In this document: positions 13,501-19,519 of the stretch, one piece after another
Position numbering within the stretch: position 1 is the first letter of the stretch
How the letters are laid out: each line of letters opens with the position of its first letter
Assembly (NCBI GenBank): GCA_964398985.1
Contig: CAYNOS010000042.1
Span: 1 to 19,519 of the forward strand
Reading direction: 5' to 3'
Source: CAYMRL01 sp964398985
GTDB taxonomy: Bacteria > Deinococcota > Deinococci > Deinococcales > Trueperaceae
Length of the DNA: 19,519 bases
The notes under the pieces: model-generated
What the model was told of the DNA's origin: nothing
What the model saw: only the letters and a program-made list of their open reading frames with translations
Database searches by the model: none
Translations under genes and position numbers: made by a program

Positions 13501-14048
13501 TCCCTGATGATGAATTCGGCGTAGCCGACGGTGCCCGGACCGCCGGCTTGGAAGTCGGTGAAGTCGAAGCTGATGCGCATGTCTTCGAACACGCTGGCGC
13601 CCATGTCGGGGCCGGACATGGTCGCTCGCGGCACCTCGAAGCGGGCGGTGTCTTGGTCGATCAGGACGGTCCGGTCGCCCTTCGCCTCCATCAGCAGGTC
13701 GATCTCGTCCTCCACCAGGTGGGCCGAGATCCTCTCGCCGCGGAGGTCGTCGGAGCGGTCGATCACCACCCGGTCCGAGACGAGCGTGAAGTCGGTGGCG
13801 CCACCGACGGTGCGGCGGCCGTCCTCGATGTCGAGGAGCGTCGTCTCACGCCGGCTGGGGTCGTAGGTGACCGATGGGGCCGAGAAACGCCACACGGCTT
13901 CCGGATCGGCACGGGGGTAGAGCGCGACCTGGGCGCCGCTGAGGAGGATGAGCGCGTCCGGCACCGCCTGCTGACGCGAGGGCAGGAGCGTGAGCGCCGC
14001 CAGCGCACCCACGACGACTACCAAGGCGATCAGCGCCAGGCGCAGCAT
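13497..14048 (-). CDS. LptC-like inner-membrane-anchored protein
   Basis: A 183-residue protein with an N-terminal membrane anchor (LALIALVVVVGALAALTLL, about residues 4-22) and a beta-rich periplasmic domain. The size, single anchor, and motifs such as WRFSAPSVTYDPSRRETTL and ISAHLVEDEIDLLMEAKGDRTVLI fit LptC, which links the inner-membrane LptBFG transporter to LptA. The gene directly precedes two OstA-like genes with which it overlaps or nearly touches, supporting the assignment. A leaderless-type -10 lies 6 bases before the ATG. No lptB, lptF or lptG is in the window. Sequence similarity within LptC is low, so the assignment rests on topology and context. Confidence 0.7.
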   Translation of the reverse strand: MLRLALIALVVVVGALAALTLLPSRQQAVPDALILLSGAQVALYPRADPEAVWRFSAPSVTYDPSRRETTLLDIEDGRRTVGGATDFTLVSDRVVIDRSDDLRGERISAHLVEDEIDLLMEAKGDRTVLIDQDTARFEVPRATMSGPDMGASVFEDMRISFDFTDFQAGGPGTVGYAEFIIRE

Positions 14049-14054
14049 GCCGCG

Positions 14055-14060
14055 AGACTA
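14055..14060 (-). promoter_or_regulatory. Candidate leaderless -10 element of the Lpt-like operon
   Basis: On the minus strand TAGTCT (TANNNT) ends 6 bases before the LptC-like ATG at 14048. The rest of the 113-bp gap back to greA shows no other clear signal. Confidence 0.5.
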
Positions 14061-14161
14061 CCAGTGCCGCGTGGCGACGCTAGTGAGGGATACGGGTGTG
14101 CGGGCTTGAGGCTGTCTTGGGATCGGCGTCGGGGGCTCATGGTCATGCGCCCCGCAGATCA

Positions 14162-14638
14162 TCAATCGAACGTGACCGCGACCACCTTGAAGACGGACTT
14201 GCCGCTGTTGCCATTGACGACCACCTGGTCACCCGCTCGCTTGCCGAGCATGCTGCGGCCGAACGGCGAGTCGTCAGAGATGCGGTTCTCGAGGAAGTCG
14301 GCCTCGTGGGTGCCGACCAGGTGGAACACCTCGCGCCGCCCCTTCTCGTCCTCGAGCTCGAGCGTTGCCCCGAGCATCGCGATCTCTTCGTCACCCTCGG
14401 CGCGTTCCACGATCACCGCGCGGGCGATCAACTCCTCGAGATCCGCGATCCTGACCTCGTTCTCGCTCTGAGCCATGCGGGCCTCGTCGTACGCCGCGCT
14501 CTCGCGCAGGTCGCCGTCGGCCAGAGCCGTGCCCATGTTCTCGGTGATCTCCTGACGCTTGACCTCCTTGAGGTAGCGCAGTTGCTCTTTCAGCCGCTCG
14601 AGACCCTTGGCGGTCATCTGGAAGGATCCGTTGTTCAC
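14162..14638 (-). CDS. greA: Transcription elongation factor GreA
   Basis: Binds the RNA polymerase secondary channel and stimulates cleavage of backtracked RNA. The 158-residue protein has the N-terminal antiparallel coiled coil (MTAKGLERLKEQLRYLKEVKRQEI and ENMGTALADGDLRESAAYDEARMAQSENE), whose DGDLRE tip carries the acidic catalytic residues, and the C-terminal FKBP-like domain ending in DQVVVNGNSGKSVFKVVAV. The tip sequence is that of GreA/GreB; Deinococcota also encode Gfh paralogues that lack cleavage activity, but the conserved D-x-D-L-R-E tip favours true GreA. The GTG at 14638 follows GAGGTG, while the internal ATG at 14617 matches the usual family start but has no ribosome binding site. 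Divergent from recQ. Confidence 0.93.
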   Translation of the reverse strand: MNNGSFQMTAKGLERLKEQLRYLKEVKRQEITENMGTALADGDLRESAAYDEARMAQSENEVRIADLEELIARAVIVERAEGDEEIAMLGATLELEDEKGRREVFHLVGTHEADFLENRISDDSPFGRSMLGKRAGDQVVVNGNSGKSVFKVVAVTFD

Positions 14639-14642
14639 ATCT

Positions 14643-14648
14643 CACCTC
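14643..14648 (-). promoter_or_regulatory. Shine-Dalgarno sequence deciding the greA start
   Basis: GAGGTG on the minus strand lies 4 bases before GTG 14638 (6 bases from GAGG), favouring this start over the internal ATG. Confidence 0.55.
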
Positions 14649-14686
14649 ACGGGGCGCGGGCCGAAGGTCGACGCGCCCGAACCGCG

Positions 14687-14692
14687 ATTATA
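14687..14692 (-). promoter_or_regulatory. Candidate greA promoter -10 element
   Basis: TATAAT on the minus strand is a perfect -10 consensus, about 48 bases before the greA start. No matching -35 is evident. It lies within the recQ upstream region, so the two divergent promoters overlap. Confidence 0.5.
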
Positions 14693-14716
14693 CGGGTGCG
14701 CCGTGAGACCTGCTGG

Positions 14717-14722
14717 TAGGCT
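14717..14722 (+). promoter_or_regulatory. Candidate leaderless -10 element of recQ
   Basis: TAGGCT (TANNNT) ends 6 bases before the recQ ATG at 14729; no Shine-Dalgarno sequence is present. Confidence 0.5.
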
Positions 14723-14728
14723 CGACCG

Positions 14729-16554
<1,826 letters not shown>

Positions 16555-16558
<4 letters not shown>

Positions 16559-18510
16559 TTGACCGGCCCGTTGGGGCCCGCGCTCAGCGCCTGGAGCGCC
16601 TGCACGTAGGCGTCAGCCGTCTGCGCGTCGATCAGCGCGAAGCTCACCTCGTCGAAGGCGGCGCCGCGCTCGATAGCCTCCAGAAGCGCCTGCATCGCCA
16701 CCAGCGCCGCGAGGTCGCGAGGCGTCTGATAGGTCCCGGTCCCGATGGCCGGCACCGCCAGAGTCCGCGCGCCCAACTGCGACGCGATCTCGAAGGCCGA
16801 CTTGAGCGCTCGCGCCAGGACGTCCAGCTCGCCGGCGTTGCCCCCCTGCCAAGGCGCCGCCACCGTGTGGACCACCCAGCTGGCGGGCAGCGCGAACCCG
16901 GGCGTGAACGCGGCCTCGCCGTAGTCGAGCCCCTTGAGGTCGCGGGCAGCCAGCGTGAGCTCCTTGCCCCCGCGCCGGTGCACGGCCCCGTCGACGCCGG
17001 CGTTGCCGAACAGCTGCCGGTTCGTGGAGTTGACGAGCACGTCGACCCTGAGGTCGGTGACGTCGCCGAGCAGGACGCTGACGTTGGTGGCGCCGCCATC
17101 CGGCCGCCTCAGAAGACGTGCGGCCAGCAGGCGGCTGCGTGCCGCTGGCCCCGGCCGCGCCGGCGGCGCGCCGCCGGCCAGCGCCGCCTTCGAAGCCATC
17201 AGCGCGCGCTCCGCCTGGTACATGACGAGACGCTTCTCGTCGGAAGCGCCGCTCATCCGGTCGCGCGCGAACTTCTCCGAGGCGCGGGAAGCGAACTGGT
17301 ACTCGCGGTGCGCCGCGTGCTTCTCGAGGTGACTCAGCTCCCGCTCCTCGGCCGTGCGCTCCGAGCCCTCGGGAAGAGCCAGGACGGCGAGGCGCATCGC
17401 CTCCAGGTGCTGGTTGGCGCGGTCGAGGTCGTGCTGCCTCATGGCCGCGCCGAACTCGAGCTTGAGATCCGCCAACCGGGCCAGTGCTACGTAGGTGCTC
17501 ACGCGCTCGCACACCGGGAGTTGGGCGAAGGCTGCGGCGTCGAGCGGCTCGAGGCCGAGCGGCACGTTCATCCTTTCGGTGGCGCCGGTCAGCAGGTCAT
17601 CCCACGCGAGCGTGAGGGTCGGCGCCACCGCACCGGGCGCGAAACGCGCCCTCACGACCTGCTCGCGGTCCAGCCCGGCCACCAGGTCCGGCAGCCGCAG
17701 CGAGCCGGCGGCGGTTCCCGGCCCGTTCCCGGCGGCGGCGAGAGCCATGGCGTGAACACCCAGGGGCGAGAGGGTCACGCCGGAGGAAGCCTCGAGCGTG
17801 ACGCGACGGCCGCGCAGGGTGCTGAGCCCCGCGAGCTCGTGCTGGAACGCTTCGACGATCTGGCTGTCGCCTTCGATGAAGACGTAGTTCCCCTGTCCGG
17901 CGTCGGCCATCGACCTCAGCAGCGCCTCGTCGTAGTGCTGGCCGAAGCCCATCGCCGTGGTGGTCACGCCGTGCATGGTGGCTCGCGCCACGTCGGCGGC
18001 GATCGAGGGGGCGTCGACGACGCCAACGTTCGCTTGACCGTCGCTCAACAGCACGACGCGGGCGGTGGACTCGCCGATCGGGCTCGCCATGGCCTGGCTC
18101 AGACCCTCCGCCCAGCCGGCGTAGAGCGCCGTGCTGCCTCCGGACACGATTCCTCTGACCAGCGTCAGCATCCCGGCGCGGTCGTGCCCGACCTGCCTGA
18201 GCGGCACGAAGACGCCGACCTCGGTATCGAACGTCACCACCGACACCCAATCGTCAGGCAGCAGCATCTCGATGGCAGCGCAGGCAGCCGCCTTGGCGGA
18301 CTCCAGCGGGCGGCCGTTCATCGAGCCCGACCTGTCGATCACGAGGGCGAGGGACAGCGGCTTGCGGTCGACGCTGACCTCCGGGAGGTCGACGCCGAGG
18401 TTCACCAGCAGGTCGAGGTCTCCTCCGTCTCGCGGGTAGCCGGGCTTGGCTGGTGTGATCGTCATCCGGGGTCGCGGCAGTGCGGGCGTGTCGGTTCGGT
18501 CCTTTGGCAT
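16555..18510 (-). CDS. vWA domain - macro domain fusion protein
   Basis: A 651-residue protein without signal peptide or membrane segment, so probably cytoplasmic. Residues 50-230 form a von Willebrand factor A domain with a full MIDAS metal site: DRSGSM at 59-64, T127 in GGSTAL and D157 in LSDGQ. A middle helical region (about 330-445) resembles the tail of COG2304-type vWA proteins, with a charged segment at 385-420. After a Pro/Ala/Arg linker, residues 477-645 form a macro domain: GDVTDL, VNSTN at 493-497, GNAGVDGAVH at 502-511 and GTGTYQTP at 590-597, the parts that contact ADP-ribose. It may bind or remove ADP-ribose on a partner while the vWA domain organises an assembly (inference). 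AGGGAGG precedes the ATG. It lies 107 bp downstream of a MerR-type gene on the same strand. Confidence 0.86.
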
Positions 18511-18560
18511 AGGCCTCCCTGCGGCGCCGAGGCGTCTCCTCGGGCCAGGCTCGGTGCGCT

Positions 18561-18590
18561 GTTGGCGCAGCGCGCGCTGAACGTGCCAAC
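18561..18590. repeat. Nested dyad between the MerR-type and vWA-macro genes
   Basis: GTTGGC (18561-18566) and GCCAAC (18585-18590) enclose the palindrome CAGCGCGCGCTG (18568-18579). It lies 50 bases upstream of the vWA-macro start. It could be a terminator-like hairpin, an attenuator, or an operator; no T-tract follows. Confidence 0.4.
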
Positions 18591-18617
18591 TAGGCGAGCG
18601 GGCAGCTCAGGTCGCGG

Positions 18618-19322
18618 TCATGGCTTCCCCCGCTGCTTCTGCTCGAGGTAGAGGAGCGTGACCTTCAGTAGCCGCATCAGCTCGGCGTCCCCGAGCCGCG
18701 TGGTCGGCAGGCGATAGTCGTCGCGGACATGCAGCTCGAGCCCGTCCTCGATCCTCAGCCGCGTCCAGGTGCCGTCGGCAAGCAGCCCTGCGGAGTCTGC
18801 CGGCGGCCTGTGCTTCAGCGGCTCGATCTGCCCGGGGGTTGCGGTCAATGCATGGGGCGGGGCACCGGGAGGCTGAGCGGGCGGCCGCTGGGCGCCTTGG
18901 GGCGCGAGCCCGGCCCGCGCCCTGATCCCCTCGAGGAAGCGCATGCGCTCGTCGTCGGAAGCTTTCTGGGGCACCAGGTCGATGCGGAGCCGGTCGCCGA
19001 GGAGACCTTCGAGATCGGCGTCGTCCTTGCCCTCCAGGACGCGCTTGACCAGCGCGCTCGAGAGCCCCTCGGCCAGCAGCCTGCGAAGCGCGAGGAGCTG
19101 CAGCAGGTGACGGTAGAAGTAGCGCGCCTCCCTGCCCTCCTTGAGGGGCTCGTCGAGCAGCCCCTGCGTCGAGTAGTGCCTGGCGAGGCGTTGGTTGACG
19201 CTCTCCGCCGAGCGCTCCGAGGCGTCCTTCGGCAGGTAGTCGGGCAGCAGCGAGTTGGCGACCCCGATGAACTCGTCGAGCGACCAGGCGCCCTCGCGGT
19301 GGCGATGCAATGCTGATTCCAT
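18618..19322 (-). CDS. MerR-type HTH regulator with novel C-terminal domain
   Basis: A 234-residue protein. Residues 39-97 match the MerR HTH: VNQRLARHYSTQGLLDEPLKEG gives the recognition helix and wing, then ARYFYRHLLQLLALRRLLAEGLSSALVKRVL the arginine-rich second half. An N-terminal 38-residue extension (SLDEFIGVANSLLPDYLP) is unusual for MerR. Residues 118-180 are a Pro-rich linker. Residues 183-228 hold a small domain (GTWTRLRIEDGLELHVRDDYRLP) whose W, DG-ELHVR core I do not recognise; it may sense a ligand or pair with the vWA-macro protein. There is no conserved metal-binding Cys set and no long dimerisation coiled coil, so classic MerR activation is doubtful. It lies upstream of and co-directional with the vWA-macro gene and behind a dyad-rich promoter, which suggests autoregulation. 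Confidence 0.8.
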   Translation of the reverse strand: MESALHRHREGAWSLDEFIGVANSLLPDYLPKDASERSAESVNQRLARHYSTQGLLDEPLKEGREARYFYRHLLQLLALRRLLAEGLSSALVKRVLEGKDDADLEGLLGDRLRIDLVPQKASDDERMRFLEGIRARAGLAPQGAQRPPAQPPGAPPHALTATPGQIEPLKHRPPADSAGLLADGTWTRLRIEDGLELHVRDDYRLPTTRLGDAELMRLLKVTLLYLEQKQRGKP

Positions 19323-19331
19323 CCTTGACGC

Positions 19332-19360
19332 ATGCTAATGCTTGCATCATTGCTTGTCAA
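19332..19360 (-). promoter_or_regulatory. Promoter of the MerR-type / vWA-macro operon
   Basis: On the minus strand, TTGACA (19355-19360) and TAGCAT (19332-19337) are separated by 17 bases. The -10 ends 9 bases before the ATG at 19322, leaving a leader of a few bases at most. The region is markedly AT-richer than its surroundings. Confidence 0.8.
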
Positions 19361-19383
19361 TGACAACGAGGATTGCAATGATG
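19338..19383. promoter_or_regulatory. Cluster of dyads over the MerR-type promoter (candidate operators)
   Basis: Three dyads overlap the promoter: ATGC-tt-GCAT (19338-19347) beside the -10; TTGTCA-a-TGACAA (19354-19366), centred on the last base of the -35 hexamer; and a 9-bp inverted repeat CATCATTGC (19345-19353) / GCAATGATG (19375-19383). The layout fits binding of the MerR-type protein or another regulator. Confidence 0.55.
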
Positions 19384-19401
19384 TGGGTCGAGGGACCGCG
19401 G

Positions 19402-19429
19402 TTCGACCCGATGGGAGCGGTTAGACTAT
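19402..19429 (+). promoter_or_regulatory. Candidate promoter of the tRNA gene
   Basis: TTCGAC (19402-19407), 16-base spacer and GACTAT (19424-19429), or the overlapping TAGACT at 19422-19427, lie upstream of the tRNA. Both matches are imperfect. Confidence 0.35.
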
Positions 19430-19443
19430 GAAGCTACAGGGAC

Positions 19444-19519
19444 GGGCCCTTAGCTCAGCGGTTAGAGCAGTCGACTCATAATCGATTGGTCGTTGGTTCA
19501 AATCCAACAGGGCCCACCA
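19444..19519 (+). tRNA. tRNA-Ile2 (anticodon CAT, lysidine-type)
   Basis: A full 76-base cloverleaf with encoded CCA. Acceptor stem GGGCCCT/AGGGCCC with discriminator A; D stem GCTC/GAGC; anticodon stem GTCGA/TCGAT around loop CTCATAA; T stem GTTGG/CCAAC around TTCAAAT. The anticodon is CAT. It is not initiator tRNA: position 1-72 is a G-C pair and the anticodon stem lacks the three G-C pairs. It closely resembles E. coli ileX (tRNA-Ile2), including the GTTAGAGCAG and GACTCATAATCG segments, so C34 is expected to be converted to lysidine by TilS to read AUA. An elongator tRNA-Met is the alternative. Confidence 0.92.

Noticed and set aside
19444..19519. Initiator or elongator tRNA-Met
   Set aside because: G1-C72 pair and the absence of the GGG/CCC anticodon stem exclude initiator; the body resembles ileX far more than elongator Met tRNA.

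Overview
The window is a GC-rich chromosomal segment, almost fully coding, that looks like a member of the Deinococcota, perhaps near Trueperaceae (inference). The strongest hint is malate dehydrogenase, which reads very close to the Thermus enzyme from its first residues. Other hints are the mnmG-rsmG-parA-parB order, the GNAT/Fur-like/OstA-like gene set, and repeated TANNNT -10 hexamers 5-6 bases before start codons, the leaderless promoter style reported for Deinococcus.

Layout. 1-3932 (+): mnmG (5' end outside the window), rsmG, parA and parB, all overlapping, with a perfect 16-bp parS site inside the last codons of mnmG. This is the usual origin-proximal partition locus. 4016-6456 (+): malate dehydrogenase, a Fur-family regulator and a GNAT acetyltransferase. 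6487-8920 (+): a strong TTGACA/TACCAT promoter drives a four-gene cassette: a 75-aa protein, a coiled-coil DUF4097 protein, a short SHOCT-like protein and a DUF2089 regulator. 9039-10202 (+): dnaJ, convergent with miaA (-). An Hsp20 gene (+) diverges from miaA. 11646-14048 (-): an LptC-like protein followed by two LptA/OstA-like proteins. 14162-14638 (-): greA, divergent from recQ (+, 14729-16558). 16555-19322 (-): a MerR-type regulator and a vWA-macro domain fusion protein. 19444-19519 (+): tRNA-Ile2 with anticodon CAT.

How the genes work together. ParA, ParB and parS segregate the origin region; MnmG, RsmG, MiaA and the lysidine-type tRNA belong to RNA modification and decoding; DnaJ and Hsp20 are chaperones; the Lpt-like trio points to an envelope-spanning lipid or glycan bridge. 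The two parts least explained by known biology are the DUF4097/SHOCT-like/DUF2089 cassette and the MerR + vWA-macro pair, each behind its own dyad-rich promoter.

No gene-free stretch exceeds 300 bases. The longest gaps are 8921-9038 (hairpin and dnaJ promoter), 14049-14161 (lptC promoter, otherwise nothing clear), 18511-18617 (nested dyads) and 19323-19443 (two promoters). I saw no CRISPR array, insertion sequence, rRNA or prophage gene.
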